Positions 18,035 through 27,176 are shown, counted from the stretch's first letter. The stretch is DNA of 64,000 bases from Anaerolineae bacterium (GCA_021463865.1 JAJTXY010000021.1:1-64000), one strand, 5' to 3'. The notes: generated by a model from the letters alone, not told the origin. Translations and numbers: made by a program.

Positions 18035-19117
18035 ATGACCGCAACACAATGTGGCGTTTTCCATGAGTCATATGGATCAGATTTGCAGCTTCGCCCGACC
18101 ACCATGCAGCGGATACGTATTGTATTGGTGCTGGCGGTAGTGGTGATTTTGCCGCTGGTGGCGAACAATTATCTCATCCGTATTTCTAACAGCATCATCA
18201 TCGCGGCGATTGGGGCGATTGGTCTCAATATCTTGGTAGGTTATACGGGCCAGATCAGTTTGGGGCAGGGGGCATTTTTGGCAGTTGGGGCCTATTCTTC
18301 GGCCTTGCTGACCACGTATTATGATATTCCATGGCCCATCGCGGTGGTTCTTGCGTCATTTATTACGGCGGGGATTGGTATGATGTTTGGTATCCCTTCG
18401 CTACGACTCAAGGGGCTATATCTGGCTGTAGCAACTCTCGCGGCCCAACAGATTGTGCAGTGGGTTCTCAATAATTGGGACCCCATAGATGGTCTACAGG
18501 ATGGTCGAGCCACCAATGCACTCCGTATTCCCGATCCCAAGATTTTTGGGTATCAGTTAAATCAGGATGAGAAAGCCTTTTATGTGTTTGGGGTGCTGAT
18601 TTTGATTGCAGTCGTGATTGTTACCGTCAACCTCTTTCGTACCCATGTGGGGCGGGCATTTATTGCCATCCGTGACCAAGATATTGCGGCGGAGGTGATG
18701 GGGGTCAATATTTTCCGCTATAAATTATTGGCATTTGCGACCTCCTCCTTTTTTGTTGGACTAGCAGGTGCGCTCTTGGCACAACACAGCACGGCGATTA
18801 GCTGGGAGCGCTTCACGATTGAAATATCTATCCAGTATCTCGCCATGATAATTATCGGGGGCCTCGGTACGATTTCCGGCTCAATCTATGGGGCAATCTT
18901 TATTACCGTGCTGCCGGAATTATTGCGTGAAATGGGCGATTTTTTGACAAAATCAGAGGTATTAAACGCTGACGATTTTCGGCTCTATCTCCCATTTATC
19001 CAACGCGGCGCATTTGGGGTCGCTATCGTCATTACGTTAATTTTGGAGCCAGAAGGGATTGTGAAGATGTGGCGGGATATTAAAAACTATTTCCGCCTCT
19101 GGCCTTTTAGTTATTGA
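18035..19117 (+). CDS. livM: branched-chain amino-acid-type ABC transporter permease, LivM-like
   Basis: Second permease of the HAAT importer, 360 residues with about nine hydrophobic segments. LivM signatures are present: G-Y-T-G-Q-I-S-L-G-Q-G-A-F near residues 69-81 and I-R-D-x-D-I-A-A-E-V-M-G in the cytoplasmic loop that contacts the ATPase. The first 23 residues are polar, and the ATG at 18104 (MQRIRIV) would give a more typical start; the ATG at 18035 is kept as the first good candidate. It follows livH by 19 bases. Confidence 0.92.
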   Translation: MTATQCGVFHESYGSDLQLRPTTMQRIRIVLVLAVVVILPLVANNYLIRISNSIIIAAIGAIGLNILVGYTGQISLGQGAFLAVGAYSSALLTTYYDIPWPIAVVLASFITAGIGMMFGIPSLRLKGLYLAVATLAAQQIVQWVLNNWDPIDGLQDGRATNALRIPDPKIFGYQLNQDEKAFYVFGVLILIAVVIVTVNLFRTHVGRAFIAIRDQDIAAEVMGVNIFRYKLLAFATSSFFVGLAGALLAQHSTAISWERFTIEISIQYLAMIIIGGLGTISGSIYGAIFITVLPELLREMGDFLTKSEVLNADDFRLYLPFIQRGAFGVAIVITLILEPEGIVKMWRDIKNYFRLWPFSY

Positions 19118-19214
19118 CGCTATTATCTCGGGTGAAATTTTAAGGAGGTGAAACGCAAGATAAAACCGAAGCCGTTTTAACCCAGTTTTTTAGAGCCTTG
19201 AGGAGTTTAGGACG

Positions 19215-20432
19215 ATGAAAAAAAGATTGTTTGTGATTGTTTTAGTTTTGGTAACACTGTTGACTGGCACAAGCCTCAATTCTGGCCGAATTGGGTTGGC
19301 ACAAGAAGGCGAACCCATCAAAATCGGCGCAGTGTTTGATCTTTCTGGTGCGACAGGTGACGTAGGCACACCCTATTCTGTGGGAGTCGTGGGCTATGTG
19401 GATTGGGTCAATGCCAACGGTGGGGTTGAAGGCCGCCCAATTGAACTGGTTTCGCAAGACTATGCCTATGATGTAGCCACCGCCGAAAATCTATATGTGC
19501 AATTTGTCGAAGAAGGCGTGGTCGCGTTTATGGGCTGGGGCACAGGCGACACGGAGGCGCTGCGTGGTCGCGTGGCGGAGGATCAAATTCCTTTCATGTC
19601 TGCGTCCTATTCAGCAGCCTTAAATGATCCGGCAGGCGAAGCACCCTATAATTTCCTTGTGGGGACGACCTATTCAGATCAACTGGTCATTATGCTGCAA
19701 TATATGTTGGATGAATGGGTGGCGGATGACAACGATCCAGCCGATATGAAAGTTGTGTTTTTCCATAATGACAGCCCGTTTGGGACTTCTCCGCTGGAAG
19801 ATGGGGAAGCCTTTGCCGTTGAGAACGGGATTGAGACCATGCGCATTGCAATGCCACGTGGGGCTACCAGCTATGAAGCCGAATTGACCCGTGCCGATGA
19901 ATTTGGAGTCACCCACATCATCGTACAAAACGTGTCCACGCCAGCGGCTCTGTTGGTTTCGGAAGCGGCTGATTTTGGGCTACTGGAAGATATTGAATTT
20001 GGGTGTCTGAACTGGTGTGCCGATGAAATTTTGATTGAATTGGCAGGCGAAGATGCTGAGGGTGTGCTTGGTGCATTGCCCTTTGGCCCCACCACCGTCG
20101 AAGTCCCCGGTCAAGAAATCCCCAGTGCATGGCTGGATGAAAACGATATGACGCTGGAGGAAGCGACCCTACACTTTACACAGGGGTGGTGGACGATGGC
20201 GGTGATGGTCGAAGGCATTCGGCTGACATTGGCAGCAGGGCAGGAATTGACGGGTGAAAACATCAAGGCCAACCTTGAAAGCATTACCGAATTTGATACG
20301 GGTGGGATCACCGCGCCGATTACGTTTACCCCTGACGATCATCGTGGCAACCGTTCACTCACCATTTTCAGTGTTGAAGATGGAGTGTGGACAGCAGCCA
20401 GTGATGTGATTGATCTACGGACTGAAGAATAA
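19215..20432 (+). CDS. livK: ABC transporter substrate-binding protein, LivK-like
   Basis: Periplasmic or cell-surface receptor of the importer. A signal peptide covers about residues 1-29 and ends G-L-A before Q-E-G. The mature protein has the type I periplasmic-binding fold with the usual first strand I-K-I-G-A-V-F-D-L-S-G and a G-T-G-D-T-E ligand-pocket loop. No lipobox Cys is present in the signal, so it may be soluble or anchored in another way. GGAG/AGGA sites precede the ATG. The protein is strongly acidic. It ends 16 bases before an intrinsic terminator, which probably raises its expression over the following ATPase. The ligand could be an amino acid or an organic/aromatic acid. Confidence 0.92.
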   Translation: MKKRLFVIVLVLVTLLTGTSLNSGRIGLAQEGEPIKIGAVFDLSGATGDVGTPYSVGVVGYVDWVNANGGVEGRPIELVSQDYAYDVATAENLYVQFVEEGVVAFMGWGTGDTEALRGRVAEDQIPFMSASYSAALNDPAGEAPYNFLVGTTYSDQLVIMLQYMLDEWVADDNDPADMKVVFFHNDSPFGTSPLEDGEAFAVENGIETMRIAMPRGATSYEAELTRADEFGVTHIIVQNVSTPAALLVSEAADFGLLEDIEFGCLNWCADEILIELAGEDAEGVLGALPFGPTTVEVPGQEIPSAWLDENDMTLEEATLHFTQGWWTMAVMVEGIRLTLAAGQELTGENIKANLESITEFDTGGITAPITFTPDDHRGNRSLTIFSVEDGVWTAASDVIDLRTEE

Positions 20433-20447
20433 GCCGAAAAAATGAAT

Positions 20448-20477
20448 GGGGCAGGGTGGTATATCTGCCCCTTTTTT
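20448..20477 (+). terminator. intrinsic terminator inside the transporter operon
   Basis: GGGGCAG (20448-20454) pairs with CTGCCCC (20465-20471), followed by six T residues. It lies between the binding-protein gene and the last ATPase gene. The ribosome binding site of the ATPase gene begins only eight bases after the T-run, so read-through is needed unless another promoter exists. Confidence 0.85.
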
Positions 20478-20497
20478 AGATTTTGAGGGCAAAACCT

Positions 20498-21304
20498 ATG
20501 ACCGACCCTTTATTGAGCCTGAATAATATTGAAGTGATTTACAATCGCGTCATCTTGGTGTTAAAGGGCCTCTCGATTAAGGTGGATGAGGGCAAGATTG
20601 TCGCCCTGCTCGGCGCAAACGGGGCCGGTAAATCTACCACACTCAAAGCTATTTCTGGCTTACTGAAGCCCGAAAATGGGTCGGTGACAGACGGCTCGAT
20701 TGTGTATAAGGGCCAAAATATCCATAACTCTGATGCTGCCGCGATTGTGCGTAAGGGTATTTTTCAGGTGATGGAGGGACGGCGCATTTTTGAGCATCTG
20801 ACCGTCGAAGAAAATTTACGGGCAGGAGCGTATATCCAGCGTAATCCGATGGAGGCCCGCCGCCGGATGCAAATTGTCTATGACTATTTCCCACGTCTAA
20901 ATGAACGTAAGCGGCAGGTGGCAGGTTTTATGTCGGGCGGGGAACAGCAGATGTTGGCGATTGGGCGGGCGCTGATGGCGAACCCGGAATTGATTTTGCT
21001 GGACGAACCCTCACTTGGCCTTGCTCCACTACTGGTACAGGAGATTTTCCGCATTATTAAGCGGATTAATCAAGAGCAAGGGGTGACGATTTTGTTGGTG
21101 GAACAAAATGCCAATATCGCCCTAAGCGTGGCGGATTATGCCTACATCATGGAGAACGGGCGCGTGGTGTTGGATGGTACACCTCAAGATTTAACCGCGA
21201 ATGCTGACGTGCGCGAATTTTATCTAGGGCTGACGGATGTGGGGCATCGCAAAAGCTACCGTGAAGTTAAGCATTATAAACGGCGCAAACGCTGGTTATC
21301 CTAG
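20498..21304 (+). CDS. livF: branched-chain amino-acid-type ABC transporter ATPase, LivF-like
   Basis: Second ATPase subunit of the importer, 268 residues. Walker A G-A-N-G-A-G-K-S-T, signature M-S-G-G-E-Q-Q-M-L-A-I-G-R-A and Walker B L-I-L-L-D-E-P-S-L-G-L are all intact, and the V-E-Q-N-A motif is characteristic of LivF. The ATG at 20498 is chosen because GAGGG (20485-20489) is correctly spaced; a TTG at 20483 would add five residues. The C-terminal 30 residues are unusually basic and extend past the normal LivF end. It lies directly after an intrinsic terminator. Confidence 0.93.
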   Translation: MTDPLLSLNNIEVIYNRVILVLKGLSIKVDEGKIVALLGANGAGKSTTLKAISGLLKPENGSVTDGSIVYKGQNIHNSDAAAIVRKGIFQVMEGRRIFEHLTVEENLRAGAYIQRNPMEARRRMQIVYDYFPRLNERKRQVAGFMSGGEQQMLAIGRALMANPELILLDEPSLGLAPLLVQEIFRIIKRINQEQGVTILLVEQNANIALSVADYAYIMENGRVVLDGTPQDLTANADVREFYLGLTDVGHRKSYREVKHYKRRKRWLS

Positions 21305-21726
21305 TGGGTATCCCGTTTAAATAATACCGCAAACTATATTGAGAATGCCGAAACTATGCGATAAACTTTGAATCGCATCTCTGGAAAAATAAATCATCAC
21401 CCAGTGATCACTTAAAGATTGCTGGTTTTTTGTTGTATGGAGTTGGAGGAAATAGAAATCAGTTTATCTTGGGCCGCTAGACTCCGACAGGGATGGATTA
21501 TGCCGATTTAGCGCACTCGTGATCTCAAAATTACTGGACATGGCATTACAAAATGCAATGCAATTGGGCATTTATCCACTAGAATCATAGGTCAAGATTG
21601 GCGATACTGAGGTGTGGGCTGAACGCCAACATGTGGACAATCGGATTAGCGAAAACCATAATTCTCCACAATCTACCGTTGCATTTCTCTTATATGCTTC
21701 TCTTGACCTAAAGGATACACATTCCC
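21305..21726. other. 422-base gap: probable terminator and possible gene remnant
   Basis: No convincing gene. A probable terminator lies at 21401-21431. A short open stretch at 21456-21590 has a protein-like composition but no start or ribosome binding site and may be a remnant. The last 30 bases form the leader of the MFS gene. Confidence 0.5.
21401..21431 (+). terminator. probable terminator of the transporter operon
   Basis: CCAG (21401-21404) and ATC (21407-21409) pair with GAT (21417-21419) and CTGG (21422-21425) around a symmetric TG/TG mismatch, followed by six T residues. It lies about 100 bases after livF. Confidence 0.5.
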
Positions 21727-22932
21727 TTGAATCCTTCTTCTCAAAATCGTCAATTGTCTGTGGTTGCTATCGCGTATTTCAGTTTTATCGTTTTAGGAAT
21801 GCCCAGCGCAATGTTAGGGGTGGCGTGGTCGCCCTATATGCGCGAGACATTTGACCAACCACGTGATGCCGTCGCCCTTGTGCTGTTTGCCAGCACTGCT
21901 GGATATTTTCTGGCAAGTTTTATCAGTGGGTGGTTAATGGCCCGTCTGCCTGCTGCTGGCCTTTTGGCCCTAAGCTGCGTGCTTGGCGCAATGGGGGTGT
22001 TGGGGTATGCCGTCGCACCCTCATTTGCGCTATTGGTCTTGGCCGGGTTGTTTGGTGGGGCGGGAGCGGGAATTTTGGATGGGGGCATGAATGTCTATTT
22101 CGCTGCCCATTATGGCCCACGCCTGATGAATTGGCTGCACGCCTGTTTTGGCATTGGTTCGACACTTGCGCCGTTGATGATGAACGCCATTTTGAACAGC
22201 GACGCATCGTGGCGGATTGGCCCAGCCATTATCGGCGGGATGTATCTAAGTTTGGTCGTTTTGTTTTTGCTTACACGGCAATCGTGGCCCAGCCTAAAGA
22301 TGGCCCATCAATCTGAAGAACCAATCCAGCACGCCGATGCCCTTTCAACTTTACGTATGCCGATTGTCTGGCTGGGTATCATTTTATTTATGGCGTATAC
22401 GGGGGTCGAATTAGGCGCCGGCCAGTGGTCGTTTAGTTTGTTTCATGAAGAACGCGGCATCTCCGAGAGTGCGGCGCGGTTCTGGGTTAGCCTCTATTGG
22501 GGCAGTTTCACGATTGGTCGGATTTTCTTTGGGGCGATTATCAATCGGGTGAATACCCACATATTGGTACAAAGTTGTTTGAGCGGCGCGGCGGTTGGCA
22601 TGGCGCTGTTGTGGTGGAATCCAAGCGACACGGTAAGTTTTGTCGGTTTGGTCATTTATGGATTTATGCTCGCCCCAATTTTTGCCTTGATGGTCACGAA
22701 CACCCAAGAACGGCTTGGCCCCTCACATGCACCCAACGCGATTGGGTTTCAGGTTGCTGCCGCCAGTATTGGAGCAGGGGGCATCCCGGGACTGGTCGGT
22801 ATTCTGGCTGAACGTTCTAGTCTCGAAATTATTCCCCCCTTTTTCTTTGTGCTCGTCATCATTATGGCAGTGGCCTACACTGTCATCAATCGCCCCGGTC
22901 ATGCTGCTGCGACGAGTGAAATAACGAGTTAG
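21727..22932 (+). CDS. major facilitator superfamily transporter
   Basis: A 401-residue integral membrane protein with twelve predicted helices in two halves and a central hydrophilic loop around residues 188-205, the normal MFS plan. A G-W-L-M-A-R-L-P motif between helices 2 and 3 resembles the MFS A motif in position. The family subgroup resembles FucP/YbjJ-like sugar or metabolite transporters, but no substrate can be assigned. The start is TTG at 21727 with AAAGGA about 12 bases upstream. The next gene, another transporter, begins 5 bases after the stop, so the two probably form an operon. Confidence 0.88.
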   Translation: MNPSSQNRQLSVVAIAYFSFIVLGMPSAMLGVAWSPYMRETFDQPRDAVALVLFASTAGYFLASFISGWLMARLPAAGLLALSCVLGAMGVLGYAVAPSFALLVLAGLFGGAGAGILDGGMNVYFAAHYGPRLMNWLHACFGIGSTLAPLMMNAILNSDASWRIGPAIIGGMYLSLVVLFLLTRQSWPSLKMAHQSEEPIQHADALSTLRMPIVWLGIILFMAYTGVELGAGQWSFSLFHEERGISESAARFWVSLYWGSFTIGRIFFGAIINRVNTHILVQSCLSGAAVGMALLWWNPSDTVSFVGLVIYGFMLAPIFALMVTNTQERLGPSHAPNAIGFQVAAASIGAGGIPGLVGILAERSSLEIIPPFFFVLVIIMAVAYTVINRPGHAAATSEITS

Positions 22933-22937
22933 GTGCG

Positions 22938-24146
22938 ATGATTGCTTTAACCATTGGGATTGTGCTTGTGACCTATGCGGGCGTGGCGATTGGCAGTGCG
23001 CCACGTCTGCGGATGAATCGCGCGACGATTGCGTTGGTCGGTGCGGCAACCCTGATTGCAGTGGGAGCCATCCAAGAAGATGAGGCTATCGCTTCATTGG
23101 ATGTCGGCACGATTTTGTTGTTGGCGGCGATGATGGTCATTAATGCTAATCTGCGTCTATCCGGCTTTTTTGAACTCGTCGGCGGACGGGTATTGGAGTT
23201 TGCCAAGTCACCCCAGATGCTCTTGGCGCTGGTCATTTTGGCGGCTGGGGTGCTTTCGGCGTTGTTCCTAAATGATACGATTTGCCTGTTGTTTACGCCG
23301 ATGGTGGTGGATTTGACCACCCGCCTCAAACGTGATCCTATCCCCTATTTGATCGGTCTAGCCACCGCAACCAATGTGGGTTCAACTGCGACAATCACGG
23401 GGAATCCACAAAATTTGATTATTGGGCAGGCCAGCGGCATCAGCTATCTGGCATTTCTGAGCCATCTCGCCCCTGTCGCGCTGATTGGCATGGCGGTATG
23501 CTGGGTCGTGATTGTGCTGGTGTTTCCACACGAATTTCGTGGCAGACTACCTCTCACCGAAGTGGAATCGCCTCAGATTTTCCCGCCGCTGTTGTGGCGG
23601 ACGATTGCAGTCGTGGCAGGCCTACTCGTGGCGTTTTTGGTGGGGCTACCGATTGTTTCTTCGGCATGTGTGGCGGCGGGCCTGCTGTTGATTTCACGTA
23701 TCCGTCCCCATAAATTGCTCGATATTGATTGGGGACTGTTGGCATTTTTTGGTGGTCTATTTGTGGTGACGGGCGCAATCGAGGTGACGGGGATCAGTGA
23801 AGATTTATTTGAGGCCATTTCTCCGGTGATTCGCGGTGGGGTAGGGCCATTAAGTTTGGCGACGGCAGCACTGAGTAATGTCATCTCTAACGTTCCGGCG
23901 GTTTTGCTGCTCCGCTCGGAAATGGAGACACTCGCTAATCCCCAGCAGGGCTGGTTAACACTGGCGATGTCGTCCACGCTGGCGGGCAATTTGACGCTGC
24001 TTGGCTCGGCAGCCAATCTGATTGTGGCGGAAATTGCAGCCACGCGCGGCGTGAAGCTCACCTTTATGGCCTATTTACGAGCGGGTGTCCCAATTACCCT
24101 CATTACTATCGCGCTCGGCGTGCTCTGGTTAAGCCTCGTTAGTTAA
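22938..24146 (+). CDS. SLC13/ArsB-like anion permease
   Basis: A 402-residue protein with about eleven hydrophobic segments, typical of the ion transporter superfamily that includes ArsB, NhaD and CitMHS. Recognisable features are the L-N-D-T-I-C-L-L-F-T-P motif (about residues 112-122), the pair of A-T-N-V-G-S-T-A-T-I-T-G-N-P-Q-N motifs near residues 147-162, and the second-half repeat S-N-V-I-S-N-V-P-A-V followed by L-A-G-N-L-T-L-L-G-S-A-A-N. These hairpin motifs hold the ion and anion in this family. It may move dicarboxylates, arsenite or another anion. The short spacing to the MFS gene suggests joint expression. Confidence 0.88.
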   Translation: MIALTIGIVLVTYAGVAIGSAPRLRMNRATIALVGAATLIAVGAIQEDEAIASLDVGTILLLAAMMVINANLRLSGFFELVGGRVLEFAKSPQMLLALVILAAGVLSALFLNDTICLLFTPMVVDLTTRLKRDPIPYLIGLATATNVGSTATITGNPQNLIIGQASGISYLAFLSHLAPVALIGMAVCWVVIVLVFPHEFRGRLPLTEVESPQIFPPLLWRTIAVVAGLLVAFLVGLPIVSSACVAAGLLLISRIRPHKLLDIDWGLLAFFGGLFVVTGAIEVTGISEDLFEAISPVIRGGVGPLSLATAALSNVISNVPAVLLLRSEMETLANPQQGWLTLAMSSTLAGNLTLLGSAANLIVAEIAATRGVKLTFMAYLRAGVPITLITIALGVLWLSLVS

Positions 24147-24291
24147 TCTGCTGGTGTAATACTCCTAAGAATTAGTCACCTGACTAAGCCATAAGTTGCA
24201 TAGATTTTCAACCATATGCCCGGTGAGATGCCGGGTTGCTTTGTTTACACTGAGTTCATCATCAAGGAAGCAAACAAGGGGACTCATCACG

Positions 24292-26730
24292 ATGGCGAAA
24301 ACACGTATTCGCAAGATTTTTGGAGACATTCTCTCCCGCAAGGGACGCACTGCCCTTGTATCCATGAGCATTTTTATCGGCGTTTTTGGCGTTGTTACCC
24401 TGTTTACGATGGGTGATCTAATCGTCAATCGCCTTGAGGACGATATTCAAGCAGACAAATTGGCGATGATGAAAACGCATCTCAATTTGGCGGCGGGTCA
24501 AACACCCACTCCCAATGATGTGCTGCTGAATCAAGTGCAAGCCTATCCCGGTGTCACAACGGTTGAGGGCTATCTGGCGAGTTTGGTCTATTTCCAAGCG
24601 GATGATGGCGATAAATTTGAAGACGGCATGGTGATTTCCAGCTATGCGCCGATGGGTGAAAGCGAACTTGAACCTATGCGCGTCATTGATGGCGAATATC
24701 CTGTGTCCGGGCAGCGCCAATTAGCCGTCGAACAACGGATGGCGAAGGAATTTGGCCTTGAAGTTGGCGATACCCTGAATCTGCGTATGGTCAGCCTAGC
24801 TGGGGGTGGTGCCGAAATTCCGGTGGAGACATGGACGATTACTGCCATTGTGTTCCAACCCTATATGCTCGATTTCAATTACGATCCGGTAGTTTCGGTG
24901 TTCACCACCTTCGAAGATACCCAGTACATCACCGGCATTTCGTATGTGAACTACATCTTCACACGCTTCAGCAGCTACAAATTGGCTGATGAACAATCCA
25001 ACGCTTTTGCCCAATCATTGGCCGATACCACCAGCTTTATCCCTGATCTGAATTACACGGCTGACCCCGCCAAGAATGAACAGATCAAAAGTGCGACAGA
25101 CACGAGTAACGTCTTGGGGATGCTTGGTCTAACCGCCCTGATTGTGTCCGGTTTCTTGGTTATCAATGTGGTCAACTCCATCGTTATCGAACAGAAACGT
25201 CAAATCGGGGTGATGAAATCTTTGGGGGCGTCACGCGGCGATAACTTCTTCATCTATGTGGGGATTGCGCTGGCGTATGGTGTCTTCGGGGTCATTCCGG
25301 GCGTGGTGCTGGGTATTCCGGCGGGGTATTTTGCGGCACAGGCTTTGGCGACCACGATGGGTACGATTATCGAAGATTTTGTACTGGCTCCCCGTGCAAT
25401 CTTCTTGGGGGTTGGTATAGGCTTGGCGGTGCCTGTGTTGGCGGCACTTCTCCCGGTGTTTAATGGGACACGGGTCAAGATTTTGGATGCGATGCTCGAC
25501 CTCGGCATTAGCTCGAAGTATGGCAACGGCCCGATTGCGAAATTGATTGCCAAGCTGCCTGTTTCAATCAATGTGCGTCAAGGTATAAGCAATGTCAGCC
25601 AGAAAAAGGGTCGGTTGGCTTTCACCGTGCTGACGCTGGCGATGGCGGCGGGTGCTTTCATGGGGATTTTTGCCCTGTTTGCGGCCATTGATGATCTCAT
25701 GGATACCATTGTTGGGACTTACGGCGCGACGGATATTTATATCGTTCCGACGCAACAGCAAGATTTCAACACGATTAAGACCACGCTGAATGAAGAAGTG
25801 GATGGTATCGCGGCGGTTGAGCCTGTAAGCGGGATTCAAATCGAAATTGATGGGTATACTCCGCCTGCGAGTACCGGTGGATTCAGCTATGCCAATGGTT
25901 ATGACCCGGAAGCCGAGAATCCTGCGTACAACGTCGAACTGCTAGAAGGCTCGTTGTGGGGCGAGGGGACTGACCCCTATGGTGTGGTGCTGAGTAACAA
26001 TATCGCTACGACCATGAACGCCCATGCGGGTGATCGGATTACCATTCGCATTGCAGGTAACAGTCGTGAAGTCGAAGTGGTTGGTCTGGCGAAGTATCCC
26101 TTTGATCTGGTGTTCATGCGCTGGCAGGCCCTGTCTGAAATGGCGGGTTATACCCTAAATGGCGAACCCGTTGCACGTGACATAGCCATATCCCTCGATA
26201 CAGAAGACCCAACGGTCAAAGAAACCGCCGATAAGATTGACGAAATCAATGAAGTTCTGTTGGGCAAGGGCATTACCGCCAGCTACCAAAACTTCCCGGA
26301 GATCGTCGAGAACATTACCAACATGATCAATAGCTTCCGCATGATTTTCAATCTGACCGCCGCCTTGATTGCGCTGGTGGGTGGATTGGGACTGTTGACG
26401 GCCCTTTCGATGAGCGTGTTTGAACGCCAAAAGGAAATTGGGGTGATGCGCTCTATCGGGGCGAGTTCCCGCACGGTGGTCAGCCAATTCCTAACGGAAG
26501 GCCTCATTGTTGGGTTGATCGCGTGGGCGGTGGGGTTGCCCATCAGCTACCTATTGAGCATCGCGCTGACGGAAGCCCTCGGTTTTGGTGATATGTTGGA
26601 CTTGAGCTATCCGATTGCCGCGCCGATTGTGGGCCTGATTGGAATGCTCTTGGTATCCACCATCTCCAGCCTGTGGCCCTCACTCTCGGCTGCACGTAAG
26701 ACCGTCTCCGACATTCTGCGCTATCAATAA
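24292..26730 (+). CDS. FtsX-type ABC transporter permease
   Basis: An 812-residue permease of the MacB/LolC type. The N-terminal helix (about residues 20-40) is followed by a large extracytoplasmic MacB-PCD domain. Then come three FtsX helices (about residues 275-410), a second N-terminal-like helix near residue 450, a second extracytoplasmic domain, and the final three FtsX helices (about residues 695-800). Each FtsX unit has the cytoplasmic motif R/Q-K-Q/E-I-G-V-M-K/R-S-I/L-G-A that contacts an ATPase. No ATPase gene is adjacent, so it must pair with one encoded elsewhere. Such systems export lipids, lipoproteins or peptides or act mechanically on the envelope. The start at 24292 follows an AAGGGGA site. 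Confidence 0.92.
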   Translation: MAKTRIRKIFGDILSRKGRTALVSMSIFIGVFGVVTLFTMGDLIVNRLEDDIQADKLAMMKTHLNLAAGQTPTPNDVLLNQVQAYPGVTTVEGYLASLVYFQADDGDKFEDGMVISSYAPMGESELEPMRVIDGEYPVSGQRQLAVEQRMAKEFGLEVGDTLNLRMVSLAGGGAEIPVETWTITAIVFQPYMLDFNYDPVVSVFTTFEDTQYITGISYVNYIFTRFSSYKLADEQSNAFAQSLADTTSFIPDLNYTADPAKNEQIKSATDTSNVLGMLGLTALIVSGFLVINVVNSIVIEQKRQIGVMKSLGASRGDNFFIYVGIALAYGVFGVIPGVVLGIPAGYFAAQALATTMGTIIEDFVLAPRAIFLGVGIGLAVPVLAALLPVFNGTRVKILDAMLDLGISSKYGNGPIAKLIAKLPVSINVRQGISNVSQKKGRLAFTVLTLAMAAGAFMGIFALFAAIDDLMDTIVGTYGATDIYIVPTQQQDFNTIKTTLNEEVDGIAAVEPVSGIQIEIDGYTPPASTGGFSYANGYDPEAENPAYNVELLEGSLWGEGTDPYGVVLSNNIATTMNAHAGDRITIRIAGNSREVEVVGLAKYPFDLVFMRWQALSEMAGYTLNGEPVARDIAISLDTEDPTVKETADKIDEINEVLLGKGITASYQNFPEIVENITNMINSFRMIFNLTAALIALVGGLGLLTALSMSVFERQKEIGVMRSIGASSRTVVSQFLTEGLIVGLIAWAVGLPISYLLSIALTEALGFGDMLDLSYPIAAPIVGLIGMLLVSTISSLWPSLSAARKTVSDILRYQ

Positions 26731-26732
26731 AG

Positions 26733-26761
26733 TTGCCCCCGAAGGGTTGCTAACGGATAAT
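26733..26761 (+). promoter_or_regulatory. candidate promoter for the STAS/receiver/kinase operon
   Basis: TTGCCC (26733-26738), a 17-base spacer and GATAAT (26756-26761). The -10 matches 5 of 6 and the -35 matches 4 of 6. It starts three bases after the FtsX stop. Confidence 0.5.
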
Positions 26762-26769
26762 TGAGATAG

Positions 26770-26794
26770 GGGGATAGGTGCAAAGCCTATCCCC
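26770..26794 (+). promoter_or_regulatory. hairpin in the leader of the STAS operon
   Basis: GGGGATAGG (26770-26778) and CCTATCCCC (26786-26794) form a perfect nine-base stem with a seven-base loop and no T-run. It would be at the 5' end of the transcript from the promoter just upstream, 38 bases before the STAS start codon, or could protect the 3' end of the FtsX message. Confidence 0.6.
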
Positions 26795-26832
26795 ACTGCT
26801 CAATCATATAAGTAAATCGGAGGCATGGCACA

Positions 26833-27165
26833 ATGGACATTACCCAACGTGAAGAAAAGGGTGTGGTCGTTTTTTCGTTAAATGGTCGGATTGATAATGA
26901 CGGCGCGACCAAGATGGAGCAGACGCTTCAATCGGCGGCGGAAGCAGGCAAAAGCAAAATGGTGCTAGATTTATCCACCGTGCAGTACATCAACAGTGCT
27001 GGACTGCGCGTCCTCGCTGAATTCCTGACGGTGAATCGGGAAAAAGGCGGCGAACTCTATCTCTCGGCGGTCAACAGCCGGGTTAAGCGCGTTTTCCAAA
27101 TTGTGGGGTTCGATAACTTCTTCAGAATGTTTGATAGCACGGTTGACGCGGTGAATGCTTTTTAA
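26833..27165 (+). CDS. STAS-domain anti-sigma factor antagonist-like protein
   Basis: A 110-residue single STAS domain of the SpoIIAA/RsbV type. The start M-D-I-T-Q-R-E, the D-L-S-x-V-Q-Y-I-N-S-A-G-L-R motif with the phosphorylatable Ser at about residue 56, and the C-terminal V-F-x-I-V-G-F-D-x-F are all typical. Such proteins bind an anti-sigma or switch kinase in their dephosphorylated form. CGGAGG lies 9 bases before the ATG. No RsbW-like kinase is adjacent; instead a receiver protein and a histidine kinase follow, so partner switching may be wired to a two-component system here. Confidence 0.92.
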   Translation: MDITQREEKGVVVFSLNGRIDNDGATKMEQTLQSAAEAGKSKMVLDLSTVQYINSAGLRVLAEFLTVNREKGGELYLSAVNSRVKRVFQIVGFDNFFRMFDSTVDAVNAF

Positions 27166-27176
27166 GGATCATGGTT

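Noticed and set aside
19142-19150. Perfect AAGGAGGTG sequence upstream of the binding-protein gene
   Set aside because: No start codon at a suitable distance; a ten-codon reading from the overlapping GTG is too weak to call a leader peptide.
21612-21854. Plus-strand frame of 80 codons before the MFS gene
   Set aside because: Overlaps the start of the MFS gene in another frame, with no ribosome binding site.
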